A stretch of DNA of 64,000 nt from Macrocybe gigantea (lineage: Eukaryota > Basidiomycota > Agaricomycetes > Agaricales > Callistosporiaceae): assembly GCA_011319805.1 (NCBI GenBank), contig SJRY01000138.1, positions 62,001-126,000 of the forward strand, written 5' to 3'. Below the pieces are notes generated by a model that was not told where the DNA came from, searched no databases, and saw only the letters and a list, made by a program, of their open reading frames with translations. The translations under genes were made by a program, and so were the position numbers. The number at the start of each line of letters is the position of its first letter. Positions within the stretch are counted from its first letter, which is position 1. Below, piece after piece: positions 33,829-45,180 of the stretch.

Positions 33829-35660
33829 ATGTTCTTGCAGGAAGTTGTTCTGTGCGCTACGGCCGCTGCGCAGGACACTCGGACGACAGGTTCCATCACT
33901 ATACATGATATCCAGACAGGCTCTCTGCTAGCCTCGTTCAAACAGACCAATTCAGCACCACATTGCACCACCGTTCTGGAGTCTAAAGGCGACCAGGGCG
34001 GCTTCGTATTGGCTGCCCAACCTGAGAAAGCTATTCTCAATGTCTATAACTTTCAAAAGGTACTTCAATGGCATTGATTCACACAGATCACGAAAACATA
34101 TGTATTATCTCAGGACCAAGCCGCGCTCAAAATGATTCTACCCGAGAAACTGACGTCGACCACCATCGACAGCCGAGGTGATTTCTGTGCTGGGGGTACC
34201 GCACAAGGACGCATCTATCTGTGGGAGGTGAGCTAAACGACCACATGATGGCATTATTTATTGCTCACCTCACCCAGATTGCGTCGGGAATACTGTTCAA
34301 TGCATGGGATGCTCACTACAGACAAGTCACTGCATTGCGTTTTACGCCAGATGGAGCCGCACTTATCTCGGGGAGCGAAGACTCTGGCGTAAACGTCTGG
34401 TCTGTATCGAGGTTAATATTGCTTATCTTACTCCAACTTCATGCTGACCCTTGCTCCTCAACAGATTGTTGGATGATGTCCAGCAGAACGATCTTCCTTT
34501 GCCTTATTGCATGCTATCTGACCACACTTTGCCGGTTACGGACATAATTTGCGGCATAGGAGCCTTCCCAAAATGCCGCATTCTCACCTCAGCTCTGGAT
34601 CACTCAGTCAAGGTGCGTCGGCTTATACTATGATTCGACTCGGTACTGACGTGATTCAGCTTTGGGACCTCTCTTCACGCTCTCTGTTGACGACTTTCCA
34701 GTTCCCCCGGCCTATTTCTTGCCTGGCTTGGGACGCTACGGAACGCTTATTTTTTGCCGCATCGTCAGACGGGTATATACATCAGGTGAATTTGTTCCGG
34801 CAAACCCGTAACCAGACAGACGGAGAGCTATTAGAAGCAATGGGAGGCGCCGGTTCAACCGATGTCATCCGTATTGGGGAGGAAAATGCTGCAGAGCAAA
34901 GAAGAAGACTTCTGACGGTCGGGTTAGTGGCATCATCTCTTGATATCCCCACCTCCATTCACTTACAATCCGACATATAAAGTCACCCAGTCACCGCTCT
35001 CGCCATCTCCTTGACATCCTCACTTCTGGTTGTTGGGACGTCAACGGGAGTCGTTCAAATTTACGATATACCCTCACATCAGCTTCTCCGCAATATCTCG
35101 AATCACAAAGGCCTTGCAGTCACCTTCCTTCACACGATGCTCAAACCTCCGGATTTGATAGGCCACGTAAATTTGAATGTGATCAGAAATAATGCAAACG
35201 ACGTGAAGGACGCCATCCCCCAAAATCAATATCCCTTTTCACAGGATGAAAGACACTGCAGCGCGAGAAGCGCATGATGTGCTAATGACACTGTCTTCAG
35301 AAAGCGTAGTGCGTCACGAATACTGTGTCCCGGATTAACCTATACCGACCTTCATGATAGAACCGTCAGAAGATGGCAGTGGCTTACGATACGGAAGAAA
35401 TGCTGCTGGATCACGCGTTCTTCGTAGGACCAACCTCTCCTTTAACTGGTTCAAACGTTGAAGGTGCCGTTGCGAGTCCGAGGGTAGCTGAACTCCAGGC
35501 TGAAAATGTACAATTACGGGAACAACTCGGAAAGGCTAAGGCGCTCAATGACATGATGTGGGGCACAGTTGTACACGAAGCCCTTGGCAAAGGGAAGAAG
35601 TCTCAAGGCAGTGATGACGGTGATACCAACGAGCAGAGGAGAAAAAGAAGCAGGTCTTAA
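33829..35660 (+). CDS. IPI3: Ipi3-like WD40 protein of pre-60S ribosome assembly (frame break)
   Basis: Beta-propeller subunit of the Rix1 complex (WDR18 in animals), which remodels pre-60S particles with the AAA ATPase Rea1 in the nucleus. WD repeats can be followed across exons: GRIYLWE, AWDAHYRQVTALRFTPDGAA, LISGSEDSGVNVWS, CRILTSALDHSVK, LWDLSSRSLLTTFQFPRPIS, LLVVGTSTGVVQIYDIPSHQ. The C-terminal helical tail (EEMLLDHAFFVGPTSP, then LQAENVQLREQLGKAKALND) ends in a basic nuclear-type sequence (RRKRSRS). The frame changes at the 5-C run 35217-35221: one C fewer gives IPKINIPFHRMKDTAAREAH, the expected continuation. ATG at 33829 (MFLQEVVLCATAAAQ) fits the family start. Confidence 0.85.
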
Positions 35661-36129
35661 ACTCCGGCTCTATCCAGGTGTATCGTACCCATTGCACTAC
35701 TCCACCAAATACGGTGTTCAAAATGGACCTTTTTCGAGGGGTTCAGCACTCCACTTTAAACCGATCATAACTGACCGCACCTTCACCATACGACAAAGAA
35801 GTAGCCACGGGCCACGCTCAGAAGACGAGGTTTACCCGCGCAATGCCGGTGTAAAACCTATGAACGACCACACCTACAGGGCCGCAGGATGTCGCAGGAA
35901 ATGCTCTTGGCTCACGACCGCCCCACTCGAACCTTAATCAACCAACATGCTCATAGATCTTTATTGCCAAGAACACCTAGGATGTACCTCGGAATCTTGT
36001 TACATCACACTCTCGATTCTTTTGCGGATTTTTCATCAAATCCGGATGAGCATTATTGCGAGATTCAGGCGAACTCTATCCTGTTTAAATACCGGCCAAC
36101 AATCTATGGGCCTCTCTGAGAATAAACCG
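35661..36129. promoter_or_regulatory. AA9 promoter region
   Basis: About 470 bp between IPI3 (stop) and the AA9 gene (start), both on the plus strand. A TTTAAATA-type TATA candidate lies near 36084-36091, roughly 40 bp before the AA9 ATG. An in-frame open stretch upstream of the ATG is not coding-like. No other feature seen. Confidence 0.4.
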
Positions 36130-37209
36130 ATGCAGCTCTCGTCTTTCATTGTTCTTGCCTCTTGCCTGGCTACAGCCGTGGCACATACAACTGTGTGGGG
36201 TGCTTGGGTGAACGGGGTTTTTCAGGGCGACGGCAGAAACCTCTACGTTCGTGACGGCGATCATCTAGTCGCGGTGCACAACTTACTGCCCGACATATTT
36301 TTTTTAGATTCGGTCTCCTCCGAACAATAATCCTGTCAAGGATCTGAAATCAAATGCCATGGCTTGCAATGTCAACAACAGAGGTGCAGTTCCATGATAG
36401 CCGCGCACAAGCCGTCTAACCCAGACCACCAGTCGTGCCCAACAGCGTGTCAGTCAAGGCCGGCGATCAATTCACCTTTGAGTGGTATCATAGCTCGTAA
36501 GTCTAGCGGGTTTCTGTGAACAAATGTGAGCCGCATTGCATTTCTACAGCCGCAACGACGATATCATAGCATCGTCCCACAAAGGGCCCAGTAAGCCTCA
36601 AGAAACATTTACGAGCAACGCCATATCATGTCTAATGATGAACGAACCTTTCAAGTTCTGGTATACATCGCTCCGGCCTCCTCGAATGGCGCAGGCGCCG
36701 TGTGGACAAAACTCTATGAAGCTGCTTACAGCGGCAACTGGGCAGTCGACAAGCTCATCTCTGCGCATGGCCAGCACAGCGTCACCATCCCCAGCATAGC
36801 AGCAGGAGACTATCTTCTGCGCGGTAAGGCTCTCTGCACTGAGTTAAAGCACTTTGGACCTGATGCACCTATTTGCTAGCCGAAATCGTCGCGCTGCACG
36901 AAGCCGATGTTTCTTATACTGCCAACCCCGCAAGAGGCGCACAGCTGTACATGAGTTGCGTCCAGATCAAGGTGACATCGTCCGGTTCTCAGTCCCTTCC
37001 GGGAGGAACTTCTTTCCCAGGTAAACCTCGCATTCTACGAAAAGCCGTGGTGTCCTCATTTCTTACTGTCAGGATCGTACACCGATACTACCCCTGGTAT
37101 CGTCTGGAACCTGTACAATTATTCTGACCCCAACAACTACAAGGCTCCCGGCCCCGCTGTCTGGTCCAGTTCTACGGGCGGATCCATTGGACAGGTTGGC
37201 AATGCATGA
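36130..37209 (+). CDS. AA9 lytic polysaccharide monooxygenase (secreted)
   Basis: Copper enzyme that oxidatively cleaves cellulose outside the cell. The signal peptide [18 protein letters not shown] is followed directly by [19 protein letters not shown], so His1 of the copper-binding histidine brace becomes the mature N-terminus. The exon joins give [39 protein letters not shown] and [14 protein letters not shown], whose His is the second brace ligand. [11 protein letters not shown] follows, then [13 protein letters not shown] with the axial Tyr. Introns lie at 36247-36307 and further on, all GT-AG. No cellulose-binding module is attached; the protein ends GSIGQVGNA, about 235 residues. It is one of two plant cell-wall enzymes in the window. 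Confidence 0.93.
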
Positions 37210-37280
37210 TACAGTATATCATACTTTGATGAGCATGCGACCCAATTCGATACCAAGAGTTTCTGTTTCAAATCGCGTAT

Positions 37281-39075
37281 CTAAGTAGCTTGACCTGGTA
37301 ATCCACTATGCGGCACCGATTTCTCTGAATCAGTACTGTGGGGAGATCTCGGGAGCATCCAGCGCCTTCCTTGCACTTCTCTTCCCCAATAATGGGCCGA
37401 AGGTCCTGCAAGCCTGCGAATGCTCCTGTCAATGCCCTCTACTGCAAACCGGAGCCAATTTGGCCCCGCGCCCGCAGCAGATGGCCTAGGGCCTATGCCT
37501 TTCCCAGTATGAGGACGAACTTCGAACGCAATGAAGCGAACGGAAAGGATTCCGGCAGCCAAGGCGCGAGCCCACTGCTCAGCGGATTGATCGACTGAGC
37601 CGACCCTTCTGTTGAGGTCATTCGTGTACTCGTAGTTGTCCTCTTCCAGCTCTATAGCCATCTTGAGCACTTGCAGGTGCTCCAAGGTCGACAGGCTTTG
37701 GACGTAGGAAGCCTATGAAGAGTAAACAATGCAGACAAAGGAAAAAGACGAAGGAGTCGTTACCATGCCGTATATGGACTCTGCGTCTTTTGCAAAGTAT
37801 CGTATGCCTTGCAGCTCTAGCACCTTGAGCGTCGGAAAAATGCGGGCTATATGCCGCAGCGTTGGCGGCGTAACACAATAGCCCATCTTGAGTGTGAGGT
37901 TTTCCATGTAGAGAAGATCGGATGGCTTGTTGGCTTTTCGCATGACGGCAAACAGCTTTTGGATTTCGGTCGGACGATGATATACGAGAGAGTCCTTGCT
38001 CGAAAGCATGTTCTCCCAATCGGGGACGAAATCGAGGCAAAGCGAACGCAAGGAAGGGGCAGATGTCGGAATATACAGTCATTGAGGGCTGGATTGGAGA
38101 TGTTAAGAGTCTCCAATTGGGAAGGATAAGGCAGGGAGTCGCTCGGTGTCGAAGTCTGGTTCTCATGCATGAGGACGCACCGTTGTGCGTTTGCGCCGAT
38201 CTTCCTCAACCTGCATGCCACATCGAGCCGCGTCAGTCTGGGCATAGCACGCAACACTCTCCACATCGGGACTACGGCTGCATCCAAAGGAGGGAAGCCA
38301 CGCAATATGAACGTCTTCATGCAATAGAAATTAGCCTTTGAGGTTGCGAGGGCTTCGAGCGGACAGTATTCGCCTGGCAACTCGAGGTGACGCAGGGTTT
38401 CTTGAGAAGCAAAGATCAAGTTTTCTACACAATGGATCGACATGACACGTTTGGGCTCTGAAGCCGATAGCAAAGAGGTAGCCTCGGGCTGTATGATACA
38501 GAGATGTTCGAGGCCAGAGAAGATCGAGAACGAAGACAGCGCACTGTGAGTGAGGAACACGGTGGTGATCTCAAGGCGGGAGAGCGTGCAGAACATATGC
38601 CGCCCAATGCCTGCACAAACGGAACCGTAGGACTGTATGTCTGGGCAAAATAATTGAATCGCGTCAGCTCAGACATGTCAGGCAGGATTTTGGTCAAGGT
38701 CGCCATGGCTTTGGTATGCCGTGAGGGCCACTGCGTCTGAACCAATGTGAGCTGTCTGGATATATGCATCATGCAAGCGATCCATCTCAGAAAGCGACGG
38801 GCACACCTGATGTATTGCCATAAAGAAGGTGGATAGAAATCCACGCGGCTTGTTTGCGGCCAATGGACATGACGAAAGACGAAGGTCAGCGCTACCCTCC
38901 TCAACCGCTTGCACACAAGCGATAGCGACAAGATGTCGAAGAGACGTGGCAAATCCGATTGGTGCAAGATATCGGCAATGACGAAGAGAAGGTCGTCGTT
39001 CAGCTCAAGAAAATAGCTCGCATGTCACTTTCGAGGAGCAAAAACCTGTTCAGAGTTGCTGCATTTGCCGCCCAT
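37281..39075 (-). CDS. F-box protein with leucine-rich region (frame breaks)
   Basis: Agaricomycete F-box protein. Exon 1 is inferred (MGGKCSNSEQ from 39075) and splices to the F-box LNDDLLFVIADILHQSDLPR, then ILSLSLVCKRLRRVALTFVF. The remainder is leucine-rich (SGLEHLCIIQPEATSL, LRHLELPGEYCPLEAL, SQLETLNISNPALNDC, LKVLELQGIRYFAKDA), with a likely substrate-binding role. Two frame changes occur without room for an intron: near 38602-38604, where one more G/C pair gives VQALGRHMFCTLSRL, and at 38056-38059, where one more gives HLPPSLRSLCLDFVP. Either the gene is decayed or the sequence has single-base errors. The C-terminus ends HSGLPGQAT. It is divergent from the TMEM14 gene, with 158 bp between the start codons. 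Confidence 0.72.
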
Positions 39076-39233
39076 GGCCAGGCTGTGATGGAGGCGCCGC
39101 GACTCGGTCCAATGTTCGGGCTCACGTGTGCGCAGTGGGAAACGATCATTCAGCTTAGATGCCCACGTTACGGTCTGCTTGACTTGCATTAAATCTTTCT
39201 GCTCTACCAACCACTGACATAGAGTTTGTGACC

Positions 39234-39717
39234 ATGGTGAGAACGACTGTCGTAGACTGAGACATGCCGCTGATCCCAGCAACTCGATTTGCCCAATGTA
39301 GTCCGCCTACCCCGCATATGTCATGGGTGGCTTCTGCATCGTCGGAGGCATAACTGGTTTCGTGAGGACAAGGTCCATCCCTTCAATCGTCGCAGGCGTC
39401 GGGTGCGTGTCCTTTCTCCAAGGACTCAACTACGGGTGACGAGACTGACAAGAATACTAGAGTGGGGTTGCTTTACCTGTGGAGCGCAGACAGCATCCGG
39501 AAGGGAACTGAAAACGGTCTCGAAGGTGCCTTGGGTGAGTTCAAGTGTGCTTCTGCTCACGCTGTTCTGTCTGAACCACCGCCGAACAGCTGCGTCCACT
39601 TTGCTGCTGCTCTCGTCCTTGCCGCGTGTCGCAAAGGGACCAGTGCCTGCGACTCTTGCAGTGACATCCACGCTGACCGGACTGTACTATGGAAAGGTGT
39701 ATTATGCTCTGCGATGA
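39234..39717 (+). CDS. TMEM14 family membrane protein
   Basis: Small mitochondrial or other membrane protein; the animal TMEM14C moves a haem precursor across the inner mitochondrial membrane. The coding part of the first exon is only the ATG (39234-39236). An intron (39237-39301) follows, then SAYPAYVMGGFCIVGGITGF, FVRTRSIPSIVAGVGVGLLY and SADSIRKGTENGLEGALA. The last exon holds STLLLLSSLPRVAKG and TLTGLYYGKVYYALR. Three to four Gly-rich hydrophobic helices and about 105 residues match the family exactly. All joins use GT-AG introns in consistent phase. Confidence 0.9.
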
Positions 39718-39896
39718 TCCCAAGGATGTATGAACCGAGAAGTAGGCTATCGGCTTATATTTCCGAGTTCCGACATAGCCGGGTTCTGAAATCTTGTCAT
39801 ATTTTCTGTTTTTTAAATAAAAATACGTCTTCACCGCTCAATGGACAAAATCTGCCCTACAAAGTGTTGCTTGATTCCTCCCCGTCACCTTCAATC

Positions 39897-40935
39897 ATGC
39901 CCGTCAATGCAGCCGCTGAGAATGTGCTCGGCACCATCGGTGTGTATCTCGAATCCCTGGACTCGTTATCGATTGTCCTGGTGGTGCTCACACAACCCAT
40001 CGTCAAGGTACTGTCTGTTGGGCCGGTCAGTTGATTCCACAAGTCTGGAAGAGTTGGAGAGAGCACTCTACAGAGGGCCTCTCGCACCTTCTTGTGTATG
40101 TGCCCTTATTTTCACCAGCGATATGCGCAGTGTTGGCTCGACGGCGTCTGATAGATTGTTATGGGGCCTCTCATCCATCTTCCTCGGAACCTATGCCATT
40201 GTGCAGAATCTCAACGTTCCCCTCATCGTGCAACCCCAGCTGTTCGCCTTCCTGGCATTGTTCTCGTGGGGTCAGGTACGTCTCCCGCTCCCGTTCCATT
40301 GTTACCATCATCGACACGACCTCAAATAAGTGCATGCATTACGGCAAGCGCAAGCCGCTCTTGACGGCGTCTCTCATGGCTGCCAGCGTCATGCTCATCG
40401 TCGGTGCCTTGCAGGTGGGCTTCGTCTTTGCCCTCCGGCCCTCGATGAACCGACGTGCGATCGACTTTTTCGGCATCTTCGCCTCCGTCCTCATATCCGT
40501 GGGCCTCCTTCCGCAATACTGGGAAATTATCAAGCGCAAGGAGGTCATCGGCATTTCGATTCCATTTCTCATGATCGACATCTCTGGCGGCGTCTTTTCG
40601 GATTTGTCTCTCATCTTCCGTCCCCAGTTTGACGTCATCGCCGCCGTCGCATATACGTTGGTCGTAGTTCGTGTCTGATTGTCGTACCGTCTGGCCGGAC
40701 TTCAATTCTGAACTGTGTATTGTAGGTCCTGGACGGCTTGATCGTCGTTGCCGCCCTCATCTTGAATCCTCGCGCTCGCAAGAAGAGAAAAGCCGAGGCC
40801 GAAATGAGACAGCAACGAATCGTTGAAAATTCAATTATACCTTTGAACGCGACCGCAAGTGCTGACACCGGCGAGCCCGGCGTCAGCACCGTTCCCACTG
40901 CCAGGAGCTCTCCATCGACTTCAATTACCGTTTAG
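39897..40935 (+). CDS. PQ-loop repeat membrane protein
   Basis: Seven-helix membrane protein of the PQ-loop/SLC66 family, whose members move amino acids or other solutes across lysosomal, vacuolar or Golgi membranes. First PQ loop: LIPQVWKSWREHSTEGLSHL. Second: GLLPQYWEIIKRKEVIGISI. Hydrophobic helices surround both (SIFLGTYAIVQNL, SLMAASVMLIVGALQVGFVF, IDFFGIFASVLISVG). The cytosolic tail starts NPRARKKRKAEAEMRQQRIV and is polar. Start MPVNAAAENVLG at 39897. The first intron is probably near 39973-40030, giving LSI joined to LIPQ; a 24-nt intron suggested by a nearer donor is too short. The substrate cannot be told from sequence. Confidence 0.85.
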
Positions 40936-41095
40936 AAGGCTGCTGCGTCCCTGGCTTGTACACTTTTTTGTTCCGCGCATGTAGCGTTAACCGGCGCCTC
41001 CTGATTAGAAGTTATATTACTAGAAATTAACCAATACAATCCCAGTTGGGAAAGAAAAGTGCTGAAGCAAATGAACGATAGAGATGATATCCGCT

Positions 41096-42271
41096 TTAAT
41101 CACGTCCTTTCCCTGTGAAACTGCCTCGAACGCTGCCTCGCTCATCGTCTGTTCCGATCACCGTGCTGTCCTCCGTACCCATTTTTGAATGCGGTCGTGA
41201 GCTCGATGCATATGTTGAAGAATCATTTTCGTCAAATACAACGTCGTCGTCGTCGTGGTTGAGGGCGTCCCCATTCCGCAAGCCACCCCTGTCGCCGTTT
41301 ACCAGGCGTGGCTTCGTTTTCGATCGTCTCGCTCTCTCAGGGGCGCTTATGAAGTCGGCAAAGCTGGAAATGGAACCGGCTCCAGTATGATGCGAACGGA
41401 GCGGGACGCGATAGAAATCCTCGATTTCCTCCTCCTCATCTGCCAACCCTAGTGATGTATCATAAGCGTGATTTGTCACCGGCGTGGTTCGCGTCAGAGG
41501 AAGAGATCGGTATGAGCCCTGCCTTAGGTGGGTGGCATAGGAATAAAGAAGGAGAGCAAAATAGATCTGCAAAAGAAGAAAGAGGTCTGCAAGCACGATA
41601 ACTGAACGAGAGGATGGACATGCCTTGGCAATCCAGGAAAGAATGATGATGGCAGCTGCGGTGCCTTTTTCGTGGTTCCAAATGCTCATCGCCGCTTGCT
41701 CGCGCTGTGCGTCCGTAAGGTTCGATGTGTTGAGGGATGCACCCTCCATCATGGCTTTCTGGGCATCCGAGTTGGCTTGGCGGCGTCCGTCATGTGGCGT
41801 GTAGAGCCACCATAGGACAGCGAAAAAGATAGTCCAGGCTGTCGAGAATATGTGATCGGCGAAGAAGAGATGAGCAAAATAAAGGGTATGTTTGGGATCC
41901 TCCTAGACGCAATGAAGACCGAGGTTGTTTAATCGAGCAAAACGTGGGACGAACTGCGCCGCACCTCTTTCACTGCACGCAGGCCCCACGACAATGCGAC
42001 GAGCGCAAGTGCGGAATAGACATACAGACTCAGTTGCGCGAATGAACCCCCAGCACCAGTTAGGACGGCGATAAGGCCGTACACGCCAGCTACTTTGTTC
42101 AACAGCTAAACGTTTGAGATTGAGTTCGCGTTCAGCTGGCTCCAAGATTGGGATGAGAAGGACACCGACTGCGAACAATAGGGCAACAGTCACGCCTGTC
42201 TTGAGATCAAGGAGACCAAGGAATGACGAGAAGGGCCACAGACGCCATTCAGGACGAAGCATGAGCTTCAT
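41096..42271 (-). CDS. KEI1: Inositolphosphorylceramide synthase subunit Kei1
   Basis: Golgi membrane partner of Aur1 in the enzyme that makes inositolphosphorylceramide, a fungal-specific sphingolipid step. The start MKLMLRPEWRLWPFSSFLG is followed by LDLKTGVTVALLFAVGVL, and after introns LNKVAGVYGLIAVLTGAGG, SLYVYSALALVALSWGL and HLFFADHIFSTAWTIFFA, giving about four membrane helices. Then HEKGTAAAIIILSWIAK and YFALLLYSYATHLRQGSYRS form the conserved last helix. The cytosolic tail is acidic and Ser-rich, ending SFTGKGRD. In yeast Kei1 is cut by Kex2; no cleavage was assessed here. It is divergent from the eIF4E2-like gene, with 106 bp between the start codons. Confidence 0.9.
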
Positions 42272-42377
42272 TTGCAAAGATGGAGGTAAGGTCAAGGAAC
42301 TCGGAAAACAGTATGCTACCTGAATTATGTAAGCGTTCCCAGTTTTAATCTCTTCCTCGATAAAATACTGCTCGTTA

Positions 42378-43461
42378 ATGGCCAACTACTTTTCGAACCA
42401 CTCTCAGTCTCGTTTTCTCGCCAACAGCCCCAATAGCAACCCGACAGCTTCTCAACAGAGCAACGCGCCTTTAACAACGTCAGGGTCTTCCCGCTCCCGC
42501 TTGCCGAATTCGAAGCATTTCTCGACATCGGTCTCCAGCTCCTTATCGACAGAGCGTTCCAAAGAGAATTTGTCCAGTGCGGCTACGTCGAACGGTGTCG
42601 CTGTTCATCCACTCAGAAATACGTATGTTCGTACTTTATTCCATGTCTGTGCCCGTTTTGGTCTTCATAAATGTTTTTTTTTTCGCAGATGGGTATTTTG
42701 GTTCCGACAGCAACGCGCGCCTGGAAATAAAATCACGAGCTACGAGGAGGGCATCAAGAAAATCTCTGCCTTCAGCTCTGTGGGTGGCTCACAGTATTCT
42801 CTGTAGTTGGTAACGAACCACTCTGCGCAGGTAGAGTCGTTTTGGTCCCTGTGGACGCATCTCTCCCCGCCTTCGGCTCTTCAGCCAACGACAGATTATC
42901 TCTTGTTTCACTCGGGAGTTCGTCGCCCAGTATGGGAAGATCCTTTGAATCTCGCAGGAGGTAAATGGATAATCCGTCTGAAAAAAGGTGTCACAGACCG
43001 CATTTGGGAGGATCTTGTGTTGTCGGTGGTTGGAGATCAGTACGACGAATGCCGGCGGGGTGAAGAGAATGAGACGGCTGCGAGTCGGGATGACAAGAAT
43101 GATGACCAGGGAGCGGAATGGCCAGAAATATGCGGTTGTACGATCAGTGTCCGCCAAAGCGAGGATATCATCAGCCTCTGGAACAAAACCGAGGCGGACA
43201 ATAAAGTTCGAGAAAAAATAAGGCACGCGTCTTACGTGTTTCGTTAACATATTGTGGTTAACTGCAGTTTACATTTACAGGGACACGTTGCGAAGAGTCC
43301 TGAACTTGCCTACTTCTACGATCATGGAATATAAAACCAACAATGGTAGGTCGCTGGTTGTCAATCGACGTATGCATTGAGATTCATGAGAAACATTAGA
43401 TTCGATGCAGGACAAGTCTAGTTTCCGGAACTCTGCGATTGACAGGTCGCCTATTTCATGA
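42378..43461 (+). CDS. eIF4E family cap-binding protein, type 2 (4EHP/nCBP-like)
   Basis: Binds the mRNA 5' cap; type-2 members usually act in translational repression or special mRNA sets. A Ser/Asn-rich N-terminal extension (42378-42620) precedes the eIF4E core. The core reads WVFWFRQQRAPGNKITSYEE, GIKKISAFSSVESFWSLWTH, then RRPVWEDPLNLAGGKWIIRL, which holds the Trp-Glu cap pair, and CGCTISVRQSEDIISLWNK. The WVFWFRQQRAPG and VESFW blocks place it nearer 4EHP than eIF4E1. The last exons read DTLRRVLNLPTSTIMEYKT and, after an intron, SFRNSAIDRSPIS. An insertion rich in Asp and Glu (near 43040-43110) is unusual but common in fungal type-2 proteins. Confidence 0.9.
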
Positions 43462-43521
43462 CCTCCGACTTGTATCTATTGTGAATGGAGCTCCTAACCC
43501 GTATCACGTGTCCATAGCCCA

Positions 43522-44235
43522 ATGACGCTGCATCGAGTTGCCATCAGACTTTGTCGTCGCCATCATATCACAGCACCCACGATCTCGTTAGAACGCCCAT
43601 CGTTGAAATTAGCTAGGAATATGACCACTATCAAGAAGGGCGAAGAAGAGTGGAGGGCAATCCTCACGCCAGAACAGGGAGGTTCATGCGATAAGCCGCT
43701 ATTCCAGCCGTTGGTTGACGGTCCACTAGTTTAGAATACTTCGTCAGAAGGGCACAGAGCCTCCTGGAACCGGCGAATACAACAAGCATTATGAACAAGG
43801 AATATACAGTTGCGCTGGGTGCGGAACGCCTCTGTACAAGAGTTCGACCAAGTTCGACGTAAGCACTCCTTCGGGCGGTTATTGAGCATGCACAGACTTG
43901 CTCCTTCCAGAGCGGCTGCGGATGGCCTGCCTTTTTCGACGGTGCGTGCTTTGCATCGCAATCCAACTGCCGCCTGAACAATTGTTGGCCAGCGATTCCT
44001 GGAGCCGTAAGCAGACATGAAGACCGATCGCTCGGCATGACCCGCACCGAGATCACTTGTACGGCTTGCGGTGGGCATCTGGGCCACGTCTTCAAAGGAG
44101 AGCGATTTCCTACGCCGAGTGAGCTTGTGGCTTCTCTACCAGCGGATATATTTGCTAGTCGCTCATCTCGTCGTGATGCCAGCGGACGAACGTCACTGTG
44201 TAAATTCGATTTCGATCAAGTTCAAGGAAGATTAA
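43522..44235 (+). CDS. Methionine-R-sulfoxide reductase B (odd first intron)
   Basis: Reduces methionine-R-sulfoxide in proteins. Two CXXC pairs bind zinc (CAGC near 43812, CTAC near 44060). Blocks in order: EEEWRAILTPEQ, FRILRQKGTEPPGTGEYNKH, SGCGWPAFFDA, TCTACGGHLGHVFKGERFPT, then RHCVNSISIKFKED with the catalytic Cys. The first 33 residues before MTTIKKGEEEW (43621) are Arg-rich, so a mitochondrial form starting at 43522 and a cytosolic form from 43621 are both possible. The first intron should span 43678-43729 by homology, but its first bases are GGAGGT, not GT. The acceptor CTAG is normal. The other introns are canonical. CACGTG lies 12 bp before the ATG (43505-43510). Confidence 0.92.
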
Positions 44236-44525
44236 GGCATCCTTATTTGGATCACAGGCAGTCTGTATTCGTTGCCTATGTGAATGGCATCGCTGCGTGC
44301 GGATATACGTCCTGAGGATATCGGTCGCATTGATGTTAAACAAAGCGTTGTCGAAACTTAGAGTTCTATTAACCTGTCCACCGTTTGCGGTACGGCATAT
44401 GGAGTGAGGTGGTTATAGTGTGATCAAATCCAAATCGACGTCAAAGATATCGGTTCGTAAAAGAGAAGAAAATGGGCAAGGGTGACATGAATGGTATGAG
44501 ATATATATGCAGGCGATGAAAGGGA

Positions 44526-45180
44526 TTAAATGTTCGCCATGTCGGATTCGAGAACCCGCAGTGCTTCATTCGTTTCCGCCAGTTTCCTTTCTGCGTCCTG
44601 TAACAAAGTGAGTAAGTGGATTGCTGAACCGATAAGACAAGTATCGTACTTCAAGTTTCTTCTCCAGCCGATCCCTTTCGCTCTCAAGGGATTGCACTTG
44701 GCGTTCAAAGTGCTCCGCCATGATATCCCGCTGCCGCAGCCTAGATGTGAAATAAAGATGATGGGCAAAGATCAGCCAGCCAGAAAAAGCTAATCGCAGT
44801 ACATACTTTTCGACGCTTTCCTTCTGTCGTTTCTCTGCCGCGTCCAGCTCCTCCTCTAGCAGACTGACCTTCCTCGATACGTTGTCGAGCTCCGTCTTGC
44901 TACCATGACTCCTTCCAACCTCGCCCTTCAACTCCGAAACTTGACTCTCGGCCTTCTCCAACTCTCCTTCAGATACTGCCAGCTTGCGCTGAAGAGATAG
45001 GATTTCTTGATCCTTCTCGAGGATCGCCTGCTCAAGGAGCTTGTTCTTCTTCTCCGCTTCCTCTGCTCGGGTGATGGCGTTGTCGGCCTCTGCGCGGAGT
45101 TGGTTGAGTTTCTTTGTGATGGTGAGACGTCAGATGGCTTAATCTCGCTGAAGAGACCTTACCTCTCTGATTTTCTCCAT
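44526..45180 (-). CDS. Tropomyosin
   Basis: Coiled-coil protein that winds along actin cables and stabilises them. 161 residues, the size of the short fungal form. Heptad pattern throughout: MEKIREKLNQLRAEADNAIT, AEEAEKKNKLLEQAILEKDQ, LSLQRKLAVSEGELEKAESQ, RKVSLLEEELDAAEKRQKES, ending NEALRVLESDMANI. Three introns, the first right after MEKIRE. The ATG at 45180 is clear. It is divergent from the DUF2408 gene across a 393-bp shared promoter with a CACGTG box at 45282-45287. Confidence 0.93.

Noticed and set aside
36298..36307. Apparent stop and frame loss in the AA9 gene after the first exon
   Set aside because: Explained by an intron (36247-36307) ending in a T-rich tract and TAG; the spliced sequence matches AA9 proteins.
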